A stretch of 64,000 bases of DNA from Sulfuricurvum sp. (GTDB lineage Bacteria; Campylobacterota; Campylobacteria; Campylobacterales; Sulfurimonadaceae). This document shows positions 54,816 through 63,640 of the stretch, piece after piece. Both the position numbers and the translations under genes were made by a program. The notes beneath the pieces are model-generated. The model was given only the letters and a program-made list of their open reading frames with translations. It had not been told where the DNA came from and made no database searches. The DNA lies in NCBI GenBank assembly GCA_030692765.1, contig JAUYUB010000010.1, positions 62,001-126,000 of the forward strand, given 5' to 3'. Within the stretch, counting starts at the first letter, position 1. Each line of letters starts with the position of its first letter.

Positions 54816-56162
54816 TTATCGCTGCGGACGACCCGCCTGCATCTGCCCCATCATATTTTGTAAATCTTGCATCCCTTTTTTACCAGAGAAACGCTTTGCC
54901 ATTTTTGAGGCATTTTTAAATTGCTTCAAAATACGGTTAACATCCACGACCGTCAATCCGCATCCCTTAGAAATACGGGCTTTACGTGTATTGTTCAAAA
55001 GCTCTGGATCTTCACGCTCTTTCATCGTCATTGAAGAGACAAGCGCTTTGATTTTTTTCAATTCACCTGAATTTTCCATATCAAAGTCTTTGAGCGCTGA
55101 TGCCATACCGCTCATACCTGGGATCATCCCCATGATGGATTTCATGCTTCCCATTTTTTTGAGGCTTTCCATCTGCTCTAAAAAGTCGTTAAAGTTGAAC
55201 TCGCCTTTTTTAATCTTACGGTTAAGCTCTTTTGCTTTTTTCTCATCGATGATAGAGGATGTACGTTCAGCAAGACCCTCAATATCTCCTAGACCCATCA
55301 AGCGGTTAACGATACGATCCGGCAAAAAGATCTCAAGATCTTCCATCTTTTCACCCGCACCAATAAAGCGTAACGGTACTTGGATCTGAGAAGCAATCCC
55401 TAAAGCAACGCCACCTTTGGAATCTCCATCGTATTTTGTAAGGATAACCCCATCAATACCGATTTTTTCATTAAAGCTCTCTGCTGTGCGAACCGCATCT
55501 TGTCCGCTCATGGAATCCGCTACGTAGAAAATCTCGTGCGGCTTTGCAGCAGCTTTTACTTCTGCCAACTCACCCATCAACGCATCGTCAATCGCCAATC
55601 GCCCTGCTGTATCAATCAATACAACATCAACCAATGATTTTTTAGCGTGCTCTAATGCACCTTTGACAACGTCAACCGGATTTTTACTGACTTCGTCCGT
55701 ATACAGTTCCACTTCAATCGAAGCACACACCTGTCGAAGCTGTTCTACCGCTGCAAGACGCTGAAGATCGGCTGCAACTACCAAAACGCGTTTTTTCTGA
55801 CGTGTTTTTAAATAGTTCGCCAATTTTCCGGTTGTGGTTGTTTTTCCTGAACCTTGTAATCCGGTCATTAAGATAACGGTTGGAGAAACAGGTGCATAGA
55901 CAAAACCTGCATTTCCTTTGACATTTAATAAGTCATACAACGAACTGCGAAGAGCGTCTAGAAACTGATCTTTACCAATCGCCGAAAGCTTGGTTTTGAT
56001 CTCAACAGAATCAATCAAATCTTTAACCACTTTGTGGTGTACATCTGCTTTTAATAGCGCTTTTTTAAGCTCTCCCAATGCTTTGATGAGTGCTTTTTCA
56101 TCGTCATGAAAACGAATTTTACGTACTGCTGATGTAAATGATTCTGTTAGTGTTTCAAACAC
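54816..56162 (-). CDS. ffh: Signal recognition particle protein Ffh
   Basis: 448 residues with a GTG start seven bases after AGGAG. NG domain with GLQGSGKTTTTGKLA, DTAGR and TKYDGDSKGG; the C-terminal M domain is methionine-rich (MGMIPGMSGMASAL). It binds 4.5S RNA and signal sequences for co-translational targeting. Confidence 0.97.
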   Translation of the reverse strand: MFETLTESFTSAVRKIRFHDDEKALIKALGELKKALLKADVHHKVVKDLIDSVEIKTKLSAIGKDQFLDALRSSLYDLLNVKGNAGFVYAPVSPTVILMTGLQGSGKTTTTGKLANYLKTRQKKRVLVVAADLQRLAAVEQLRQVCASIEVELYTDEVSKNPVDVVKGALEHAKKSLVDVVLIDTAGRLAIDDALMGELAEVKAAAKPHEIFYVADSMSGQDAVRTAESFNEKIGIDGVILTKYDGDSKGGVALGIASQIQVPLRFIGAGEKMEDLEIFLPDRIVNRLMGLGDIEGLAERTSSIIDEKKAKELNRKIKKGEFNFNDFLEQMESLKKMGSMKSIMGMIPGMSGMASALKDFDMENSGELKKIKALVSSMTMKEREDPELLNNTRKARISKGCGLTVVDVNRILKQFKNASKMAKRFSGKKGMQDLQNMMGQMQAGRPQR

Positions 56163-56235
56163 ATATGCTCCTAAATCGCGCCTCTACAGGGTCTAAAAAG
56201 TTTCGCATTATACCTAAGTGTTACTTTGTCGTCAA

Positions 56236-56970
56236 TTAATTACCGAAGTGATCAAATACCTTCGGTTCTTGCGCTTCAAATGTACGCCCCATAAGAATCA
56301 CTTTACGCGCATGCAGCATCACACGTTTTGACGGACGTCCACCGTAACTCTCATCACCGACAATTGGAAATCCTGCGTATTTAAGATGGGCACGGATCTG
56401 ATGCGTACGCCCATGATGGATGATAAGCTGTACTTTGGTCTTTTTGCCTGATACGATAAGCGGGGTTACTTCCGTAATCGCAGCCTTCCCTTTTTTGGCG
56501 ACCTTGGTGTATGCCTTGTTCCCTACTTTTTCAGTGATAAGCGGCTGATCAATTATAAACGGTTCACTCACAATCCCATCGACCCATGCCACGTATTCTT
56601 TGTAGACTTCATCTTTTTTAAATTCAGAAATCGCTTTGAGGCGGAACTCTTCGTTTTTAACCAGCATCAGCACACCGCTGGTCTCGCGGTCAAGACGGTG
56701 CAATAATTGTGACCCCTTAAACTGTCGCTCAATCTCATCCGAGTTCACAAATGCCGGTTTATCGACAACGATCATGTCGTCATTTTCAAATATAGGACGT
56801 ACCTTTTCGACTTTTTGAACAATAAAAGAGGTTTTCGGGCTAATTTCACCACGAGCAATCATCACTTTTGAGTTACCAACATAGACCAATCCACGGTCAA
56901 TCAGTGACTTTGCTTCGGTATTGGATATTCCTTCTTGTGCTGATAATAATTTATAAGCTTTTTCTTTCAT
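56236..56970 (-). CDS. RluA-family pseudouridine synthase
   Basis: 244 residues. An N-terminal S4-like RNA-binding region (about 5-50) and the catalytic motif LLHRLDRETSGVLML with Asp94, then HHGRTHQIRAHLKYAGFPIVGDESYGG. It modifies uridine in rRNA or tRNA; the exact site cannot be told. It overlaps waaA by four bases. Confidence 0.92.
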   Translation of the reverse strand: MKEKAYKLLSAQEGISNTEAKSLIDRGLVYVGNSKVMIARGEISPKTSFIVQKVEKVRPIFENDDMIVVDKPAFVNSDEIERQFKGSQLLHRLDRETSGVLMLVKNEEFRLKAISEFKKDEVYKEYVAWVDGIVSEPFIIDQPLITEKVGNKAYTKVAKKGKAAITEVTPLIVSGKKTKVQLIIHHGRTHQIRAHLKYAGFPIVGDESYGGRPSKRVMLHARKVILMGRTFEAQEPKVFDHFGN

Positions 56971-58133
56971 GATTTAATCTCCGTTTTTAAATAATTCACA
57001 ATCCGATCCATATCAATCGTTTCGTCAACTGTAGAGGGAGGTAATCCCTCAGCACTTATCAGTGCTTGTTTGACACATTCTTGTGCAATAAATTGTACAT
57101 GGTGGACATATTTAAACAGTTCTCTCTGCAAAAATATATGCTCACCCGTAATAATTTTACATCCAAAATGAGCCGGTTCTAGGGGGTTATGCCCACCAAT
57201 AGGTGCAAACGCTCCCCCTAAAATCGCTACATCACTGATCGCATAAAGATTGTTTAGTTCTCCCATAACATTTACCAGTGTTATATCACTGGCCATTTCT
57301 TGCGACTCGCTCCAACGTGATAAACTCATAGACGGTGCTGTTTTTTGGATTAATCCGTATACTTTTTCAAATCGTTCCGGATGGCGCGGAACAACCAGAA
57401 GCTTTGCATCTGCATTGTGTTCTTTATATGCTAAAAACCCTCTGACAATAGACTCTTCTTCACCCTCATGGGTACTGCCTGCCACGATCAGCGTGCAAGC
57501 AAGCTTTAGATGGCTTTTTGTCATCTCAATCTTCTGTGCCAGTTTGATATTGCCCAACACTTCAACATTGTGAGCACCCAAAGCAATAAAACGAACCATA
57601 TCATCTGTACTTTGACAAAAAATACGATCGCACTGTGAGAGCAATCGTTTATAAAACCATCGCATCTTATAGTATTTCCCAAAACTGCGCTCACTGATAC
57701 GTGCATTCAAAGCAATCACACGCGAGCCTCGCGCATGCGCAATACGAAATAGCAAGTACCAAAACTCTGCTTCCAGCACAACTACCACATTGGGTGCTCG
57801 CATCCAAATCCACAGCCAAAGCTCATACGGAAGATACCGTACTTGCGCCGGATATTTCAATGCCGCTTCATAACCCGTATGGGTGATCGTTGTAATCGCT
57901 ATTTTTGCATCACTTAACAATTCAACCAAAGGAGCAATCGCTTTTGCTTCACCTAATGAGCAGACATGAAACCAAATATCATGCGGTTGAAAAGGGTGAT
58001 TCTTCCATAAAAAAAATCGAGCGGGAACCGAATGACGATATTTTTTTTTAAAGGTGAGTAGAATTAAAAAGGGGAAAGCCGCAATGAAAAGAACTGCGGC
58101 TAAGAAGGTGTAGAAAAGGTCAAATACCTTCAC
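56967..58133 (-). CDS. waaA: 3-deoxy-D-manno-octulosonic acid (Kdo) transferase
   Basis: 388 residues, GT-B glycosyltransferase with an N-terminal membrane anchor (about 5-28) and GTG start. WFHVCSLGEAKAIAPL, then VVLEAEFWYLLF, VAGSTHEGEEE and GGAFAPIGGHNPLEPAHFG are WaaA/KdtA signatures. It attaches Kdo to lipid A. Eight bases after flgZ. Confidence 0.94.
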   Translation of the reverse strand: MKVFDLFYTFLAAVLFIAAFPFLILLTFKKKYRHSVPARFFLWKNHPFQPHDIWFHVCSLGEAKAIAPLVELLSDAKIAITTITHTGYEAALKYPAQVRYLPYELWLWIWMRAPNVVVVLEAEFWYLLFRIAHARGSRVIALNARISERSFGKYYKMRWFYKRLLSQCDRIFCQSTDDMVRFIALGAHNVEVLGNIKLAQKIEMTKSHLKLACTLIVAGSTHEGEEESIVRGFLAYKEHNADAKLLVVPRHPERFEKVYGLIQKTAPSMSLSRWSESQEMASDITLVNVMGELNNLYAISDVAILGGAFAPIGGHNPLEPAHFGCKIITGEHIFLQRELFKYVHHVQFIAQECVKQALISAEGLPPSTVDETIDMDRIVNYLKTEIKS

Positions 58134-58141
58134 GACAGGCT

Positions 58142-58867
58142 TTACGCCCCGATTTCTTCAGTATTAGGCTCAAGATACAACAAACGTCCGCAATGAGGAC
58201 ATGTCGTGATCTCTTCACCCTTGATAACTTCTGCATAGACTTTATCGCTAAGAGCCATGTAACATCCCATACATGCTTGGTTACGAACAGGAACTGCCGT
58301 CGTGTTTTTAGCCCAGCGACGGATTTTTTGGTAAAAAGAGAGTCCTTTTTGGTTCATTGCAGCAACCAAGATCTCTTTTTTCGCAAAAATGACTTTACGG
58401 TCTGCATCAATTTTTGCCAATTTGACATCAACGTCCGCTTTAACACCCGAAAGCTTTCCTTCGACTTCTGCTTCTTTACTAGACAGTTCATCAATTTTCG
58501 TTTGCTTATGGGCAATCAATTTTTCCAAACGATCGATCTCTTCATTCGCAAAATTAACTTGCTCTTTAGCAATTTCTTCTTCAAGTTGAAGTGATTTCAT
58601 TTCACGTTCTGTTTTTATTTCAGCACTTTTCTTGCTGTTTTCTTCCAATTTAGCAGACAATTCGGCAAGATGAAGCTCATTTTTTTGCTTCTTAACTTGC
58701 TCATCCTTGATCTCGTCAGAGAGGATTGCAATTTCATTCACAAGTGAACTTTTTGTTGCCAAAAGTGCATCATACTGGAGGTTTGCCTCTTCGATTTGCG
58801 GTTCGAACGCATCGATCTCTTTGTCTATCAACGAAAGGTCGATAAGCTGTTCTAAATGTTTGTTCAT
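58142..58867 (-). CDS. flgZ: Zinc-ribbon coiled-coil protein, HP0958/FlgZ type
   Basis: 241 residues from the ATG at 58867, which has AAGGA upstream; an earlier in-frame start would run into the Nif3-like gene. A long coiled coil (about 1-170) is followed by RRWAKNT and a four-Cys zinc ribbon (ACMGCY and CPHCGRLLY). It matches H. pylori HP0958 along its length (MNKHLEQLIDLSLIDKEID). HP0958 stabilises RpoN and binds flagellin mRNA, so a role in flagellar gene expression is likely. Confidence 0.88.
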   Translation of the reverse strand: MNKHLEQLIDLSLIDKEIDAFEPQIEEANLQYDALLATKSSLVNEIAILSDEIKDEQVKKQKNELHLAELSAKLEENSKKSAEIKTEREMKSLQLEEEIAKEQVNFANEEIDRLEKLIAHKQTKIDELSSKEAEVEGKLSGVKADVDVKLAKIDADRKVIFAKKEILVAAMNQKGLSFYQKIRRWAKNTTAVPVRNQACMGCYMALSDKVYAEVIKGEEITTCPHCGRLLYLEPNTEEIGA

Positions 58868-58894
58868 AAGTTTCCTTTTCGGAGGTCCCACTAC

Positions 58895-59617
58895 TCAATG
58901 ATAGGTGAAGGGGTTTTTCGATGGTGAAATTATAACACTCAATCCTAATTTTTCCAAGTGTGTTGCCAAAACTTCCCCAAAATAGCGTTCACTTTCATAA
59001 TGTCCGATATCCATCATCGATAATCCAAGCGCTTTTGCTTCCATTGCATCGTGATACTTGATGTCTCCTGTCAAAAAACAGTCGGCTTCAATATTGCGCA
59101 TCAATGACGCTCCCGAACCTGTTACCAATGCACAGGTTTTGATATGGTCGTGACATTGAACCGTATGTATGTGTTTGAGTCCTAGCGCCATTTTAGTTTT
59201 TTGTGCAAATTTTTCAAAAGGTTCATCCACGCCTAAATACGCTACAAATCCCTCTTTTGCGATAATCTCATAGCCCAATACTTTGGTTGCAACGTATTCA
59301 TTGAGGTGGGTCTGATCAAAATTGGTGTGCATAGCAATGTTTGTAATGTTTTTACGTATCATCGGAGCGATGAGTTTCGCAGGGTACTGATTGAATTTTA
59401 GCTGTTTAAGCCCTCCAAAAATAATCGGGTGGTGTGTAATCAGCAACGCATTGTCAGGTAAAGATTCTATCAAATCTTCATCCATATCAATGGACACAAT
59501 AACGGTTGAGATCTCTTGGGTAAAATCCCCCACAAGCAATCCTGAATTGTCCCAACTCTCCTGAAGAGCAAAAGGGGAAAGAGCGTCTAAAAAGGTGTAG
59601 ATTTTTTGAACCGTCAT
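58895..59617 (-). CDS. Nif3-like dinuclear metal centre protein
   Basis: 240 residues. SPFALQESWDNSGLLVGD, LLITHHPIIFGGLK, IAMHTNFDQ and DIGHYESERYF carry the conserved His/Asp/Glu metal ligands of the Nif3 (YbgI/YqfO) family. The biochemical role of the family is unsettled (annotated GTP cyclohydrolase I type 2). Usually next to the FlgZ-type gene in Campylobacterota. It overlaps its upstream neighbour by four bases. Confidence 0.92.
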   Translation of the reverse strand: MTVQKIYTFLDALSPFALQESWDNSGLLVGDFTQEISTVIVSIDMDEDLIESLPDNALLITHHPIIFGGLKQLKFNQYPAKLIAPMIRKNITNIAMHTNFDQTHLNEYVATKVLGYEIIAKEGFVAYLGVDEPFEKFAQKTKMALGLKHIHTVQCHDHIKTCALVTGSGASLMRNIEADCFLTGDIKYHDAMEAKALGLSMMDIGHYESERYFGEVLATHLEKLGLSVIISPSKNPFTYH

Positions 59618-60351
59618 TTTTCATAACTCCTTTTTTTTCGTTTTAGTCGGACATGGATTGCTTGTGAACCCGAGAGGGGATCGGAATATTTGAATTCAAA
59701 CTCTCCCAGACCTTCGATTAGATCGACTAATTTTTTATACCCATAGCTGCGGGGATCAAATTCGGGGAGTTTATTGATCAAGTTTTGTCCAATAGCTCCC
59801 ATATACGACCATCCTGCCTCATTCGTCGTATCTTCAACGGCATTGCGTACCAACAGTAAAAGTGCTTTCTCGTCGTGTTTAATCTTTGCCATTGGCGTCA
59901 CCGCAGTATGGGTTCGGCGTAAGTTTTCAGTGTAAATGAATTTGTCGCACGCACCGATAAAAGATTTGGGCGTTTTTTGTTCCCCAAATCCATACACTTT
60001 TACCCCAGATTCACGTATACGGCTGGCTAAACGGGTGAAATCACTGTCGCTTGAAACAATGCAAAAACCGTCAAAATTTTTCGTATAGAGTAAATCCATC
60101 GCATCAATGATCATGGCGCTGTCAGTCGCGTTCTTCCCTGTTGTGTAGGCGAACTGCTGCATCGGGTGCAAGCCGTGTGTCAGCAGTTCATGCTTCCATC
60201 CTTTGAGTTTGGTATCGGTCCAGTCACCGTAAATGCGTTTGACGCTTGCGATACCGTGAGATGCGATTTCATCCAGTAAGCCTGCGATAATAGAGGGCTG
60301 CGAGTTATCGGCATCGATTAAGACCGCCAGTCGAGCTTGATTTTGGGTCAT
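59614..60351 (-). CDS. NYN-domain (LabA-like) protein with C-terminal OST-HTH/LOTUS domain
   Basis: 245 residues. The NYN PIN-like nuclease domain (about 5-150) shows LAVLIDADNSQPS, ATDSAMIIDAMDLLY and SSDSDFTRLASRIRESG with the acidic metal-site residues. The C-terminal 75 residues (LINKLPEFDPRSYGYKKLVDLIEGLGEFEF) form an OST-HTH/LOTUS RNA-binding module. The pairing suggests an RNA nuclease or RNA-binding regulator; no target is known. Overlaps both neighbours by four bases. Confidence 0.88.
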   Translation of the reverse strand: MTQNQARLAVLIDADNSQPSIIAGLLDEIASHGIASVKRIYGDWTDTKLKGWKHELLTHGLHPMQQFAYTTGKNATDSAMIIDAMDLLYTKNFDGFCIVSSDSDFTRLASRIRESGVKVYGFGEQKTPKSFIGACDKFIYTENLRRTHTAVTPMAKIKHDEKALLLLVRNAVEDTTNEAGWSYMGAIGQNLINKLPEFDPRSYGYKKLVDLIEGLGEFEFKYSDPLSGSQAIHVRLKRKKRSYEK

Positions 60352-60926
60352 TTCGCTTTCCTTAGATTTTCTAACGCTTCTCGAGCTTCGTTCATCTCAG
60401 CATCTAGCTCTATGGCACGTAAATACATCGCTTCGGCTTGCTCTTTCTCGCCTAAATCGACTAAAAGATTCGCGTAGTTATAATAGGTGACAGCATACGC
60501 GTCATCAATTTTTAAAGCTTTTTCATAATGCTCTTTTGCCAATATCAAAGAACCATTGGTACGATACAATGAGCCTAGTGCATTGTGCACCAAATCATCG
60601 TTTTCATCCATAGTCAATGAACGATTATACAGATCGATAGCCAATTGGATGTCACCTCGTTTTGCATGCACAAATGCCAACTTGTTTAAAATCTCAATAT
60701 TCTGAGGCTGTACAAGATAAGCAGCCCCTAGTTTTTCTTGTGCCATTTTTAAGTCTTCGTTTTGATACGCTTCATCAGCTTCTTCCACAAGTTGATTAAC
60801 GTCTAATATCCCCTCTGATCTTTCATCATTATCAAGAGGACTATCTTCCAAAGATTGGACATGCATGAATATTTGATACGCGAAATACAGTGTTGCTGCA
60901 AACATTATAATGGCAAAAACGCTCAT
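60348..60926 (-). CDS. TPR-repeat protein, membrane anchored
   Basis: 192 residues from the ATG at 60926, which has GGGAG upstream. One N-terminal membrane segment (SVFAIIMFAATLYFAYQIF), an acidic linker, then at least three tetratricopeptide repeats (about 75-185), for example HNALGSLYRTNGSLILAKEHYEKALKID. Probably a periplasmic or cytoplasmic-face scaffold. First gene of the run down to flgZ and waaA. Confidence 0.85.
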   Translation of the reverse strand: MSVFAIIMFAATLYFAYQIFMHVQSLEDSPLDNDERSEGILDVNQLVEEADEAYQNEDLKMAQEKLGAAYLVQPQNIEILNKLAFVHAKRGDIQLAIDLYNRSLTMDENDDLVHNALGSLYRTNGSLILAKEHYEKALKIDDAYAVTYYNYANLLVDLGEKEQAEAMYLRAIELDAEMNEAREALENLRKAK

Positions 60927-60991
60927 AAAACTCCCTTTTATAATCAAAGTATAATATAATCACGTAAACATAACAATAATGGTGCCAAAAA

Positions 60992-63091
60992 ATGCTTAAT
61001 AACCTTAAAGATCCAGCTCTCTATATCAATCGTGAACTCTCATGGCTCCAGTTTAATTCCCGTGTCCTCAAACAAGCGCAAGAAGAATCTCTCCCACTGT
61101 TTGAACGCTTGAAGTTTCTCGCAATTTACGGAACCAACCTCGATGAATTTTACATGATCCGTATAGCCGGTTTGAAAAAACTCTTTAGCGCCGGTGTCAA
61201 CGTATCAGGAGCCGACCGCTATACCCCCTTACATCAGCTTCGTGAAATACGCCAATATTTACATAACGAGCAGCAAGCTGTTGAGCATTGTCTTCAAGGA
61301 ATCATGACAAAGCTTGAAAAAGAGGGCATTTTCTTTAAATCTTACAAAGAGGTTACACAAGCACAGCGCCAAATTCTCAACCGCTATTTTTATGAAAATA
61401 TCTATCCCGTTATTGTCCCGATCGCCGTGGATGCAACCCATCCGTTTCCCCATCTAAACAATCTCAGTTTTGGGTTGATCGTCAAACTCCGAGACAAAGA
61501 TGACGCGAATATGGAGCGTTATGGAATTGTCCGAATACCGCGTGTATTACCGCGCTTTGTTGACATCGACAACCGTATTTATGTCCCCATTGGTAGCATC
61601 GTATCTGAACACATCCATGATCTCTTTCCCGGCTATGAGCTCATTAAATTTTCTGCTTTTCGCGTTACCCGCAATGCTGATATCGCGATCGAAGAAGAAG
61701 AAGCGGATGATTTTATGGAAATTCTCGAAGAGGGTCTGAAGCTTCGTAAAAAAGGAGAATTGGTTCGCTTGGAGCTAAGCAACCATGCAGACGATGACCT
61801 GCTCAATTTCTTTAACCGACATGCCAATGTTTTCAAAGACGATATTTATCGTTTCCAAACCTATCTCAACCTTGGAGCTCTATGGGAAGTTGTAGGGAAT
61901 AAAGATTTTGCTCATTTAACAAGTCCCAGTTTCAAACCACAAAATCTTCCACCGCTGAATTCAGAAGATAGTCTGTACACTATCCTCGACAAGCAGGACC
62001 TTGTGCTGTATCATCCATTTGAAAGTTTTGAACCCGTGGTTCGTCTCATCCAGACAGCGGCAAAAGATCCCGATGTTGTTTCAATTCGAATGACCCTTTA
62101 TCGTGCCGGTTCAAAATCACTCATTGTCCAATCGCTTATCGCTGCTGCTGAATCGGGTAAACAAGTCACTGTCATGGTAGAGCTCAAAGCCCGTTTTGAT
62201 GAAGAGAACAATCTCATCTGGGCAAAAGCACTGGAAAGCGCGGGAGCTCATGTCATCTATGGCATTACCGGATTCAAAGTCCATGCAAAAGCGGCGCTCA
62301 TTACCCGTCGTGTCGATGGAAAACTCAAACAATATGCCCATTTAGGTACAGGAAATTACAATCCCTCAACGGCAACCGTTTATACCGATATCAGCTACAT
62401 GACCTCCAACGATGCCATCACTCACGATATGACCCGCTTTTTTCACTTTCTCACCGGCTTTAGTAAAAAAGGAAAACTCAATGAGCTTTACATGGCTCCG
62501 ACACAAATAAAACCAAAAGTGCTTTCCCTCATCCAGAATGAAACACGCATGGGGGCAGAGGGGGTTATTATTGCCAAGATGAATTCTCTTGTTGATGAAG
62601 ATATCATCAAAGCACTCTATAAAGCTTCTATGGCAGGGGTAAAAATTCAGCTCATTATCCGTGGAATTTGCTGTCTTCGTCCAGGAATCCCCGGAATCAG
62701 TGAAAATATTCGTGTTATCTCGATCATCGGTAAATACCTTGAACATGCACGTATCTTTTATTTTAAACACTCGAAGCCGCAGACCTATATCAGCAGTGCC
62801 GACTGGATGCCGCGTAATCTTTTACGCCGTATCGAGTTGTTGACACCCGTTGATGGGGAAGAAACGTCTGCCAAACTTCTTCAAATTTTACAACTTCAAG
62901 TCTCCGATAATGTTCTGGCACATGAACTTCAAAACGATGGTACGTATGTTCAACTCAAACATGAAAGCAGCAGCGTGATCAACAGCCACCAAATTGTTGA
63001 AACGCACACCACTAAAGTGTATAATTCGACCAAAAAACAAGCTCCGAACTATGCCCAACAACTCACAGCCCGTCTCTTCAAAGAGAGCTAA
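60992..63091 (+). CDS. ppk1: Polyphosphate kinase PPK1
   Basis: 699 residues. Domains in order: N (NRELSWLQFNSRVL), head (VAVDATHPFPHLNNLSF), and the two PLD-like catalytic domains with IRMTLYRAG, KARFDEENNLIWAK and KVHAKAALITRR, whose His is the phospho-acceptor, then HLGTGNYN. It makes polyphosphate reversibly from ATP. It is divergent from the TPR gene. Confidence 0.97.
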   Translation: MLNNLKDPALYINRELSWLQFNSRVLKQAQEESLPLFERLKFLAIYGTNLDEFYMIRIAGLKKLFSAGVNVSGADRYTPLHQLREIRQYLHNEQQAVEHCLQGIMTKLEKEGIFFKSYKEVTQAQRQILNRYFYENIYPVIVPIAVDATHPFPHLNNLSFGLIVKLRDKDDANMERYGIVRIPRVLPRFVDIDNRIYVPIGSIVSEHIHDLFPGYELIKFSAFRVTRNADIAIEEEEADDFMEILEEGLKLRKKGELVRLELSNHADDDLLNFFNRHANVFKDDIYRFQTYLNLGALWEVVGNKDFAHLTSPSFKPQNLPPLNSEDSLYTILDKQDLVLYHPFESFEPVVRLIQTAAKDPDVVSIRMTLYRAGSKSLIVQSLIAAAESGKQVTVMVELKARFDEENNLIWAKALESAGAHVIYGITGFKVHAKAALITRRVDGKLKQYAHLGTGNYNPSTATVYTDISYMTSNDAITHDMTRFFHFLTGFSKKGKLNELYMAPTQIKPKVLSLIQNETRMGAEGVIIAKMNSLVDEDIIKALYKASMAGVKIQLIIRGICCLRPGIPGISENIRVISIIGKYLEHARIFYFKHSKPQTYISSADWMPRNLLRRIELLTPVDGEETSAKLLQILQLQVSDNVLAHELQNDGTYVQLKHESSSVINSHQIVETHTTKVYNSTKKQAPNYAQQLTARLFKES

Positions 63092-63103
63092 AAAGGATAT
63101 TTT

Positions 63104-63640
63104 ATGATCAGTAACTATTTACACTATATTCCGCAGATGCAAGACCGCGTTTGGATTGCTCCCTCAGCGGATGTTATCGGACGTGTCACTATGGGAGAAG
63201 ACGTCAGCATCTGGTTTGGCTGCGTCGTTCGCGGGGATGTCCATTACATCACCATCGGGGATCGTACCAACATCCAAGATCTCAGTATGATACACATTAC
63301 CCATCACAAGCTTGAAGATATGAGTGATGGATTCCCAACCGTCATTGGCAATGACGTCACGGTAGGACATCGTGTTATGCTGCATGGCTGTACCATTGAA
63401 GATGCCTGTTTGATCGGTATGAGTGCCACGATTCTCGATGGTGCAGTCATCGGTACAGAGTCCATTGTCGGTGCAGGTGCATTGGTCACCAAAAACAAAG
63501 TCTTCCCTCCCCGCTCTATGATCATGGGAAGCCCTGCAAAAGTCGTCCGTGAGCTTACAGATCAAGAAGTCGCAGAACTGTATGCCTCTGCAAAACGGTA
63601 CGTAGCCTTCAAAGAAAATTACCGCGCACCCAATGTCTGA
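63104..63640 (+). CDS. Gamma carbonic anhydrase family protein (YrdA-like)
   Basis: 178 residues, left-handed beta-helix of hexapeptide repeats (VWIAPSADVIGRVTMGEDVSIW). Metal-binding histidines are at IHITHHK and GHRVMLHGC; TNIQDLSMIH precedes them. Family members bind Zn or Fe, and many have no shown carbonic anhydrase activity. AAGGA precedes the ATG. Confidence 0.92.
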   Translation: MISNYLHYIPQMQDRVWIAPSADVIGRVTMGEDVSIWFGCVVRGDVHYITIGDRTNIQDLSMIHITHHKLEDMSDGFPTVIGNDVTVGHRVMLHGCTIEDACLIGMSATILDGAVIGTESIVGAGALVTKNKVFPPRSMIMGSPAKVVRELTDQEVAELYASAKRYVAFKENYRAPNV

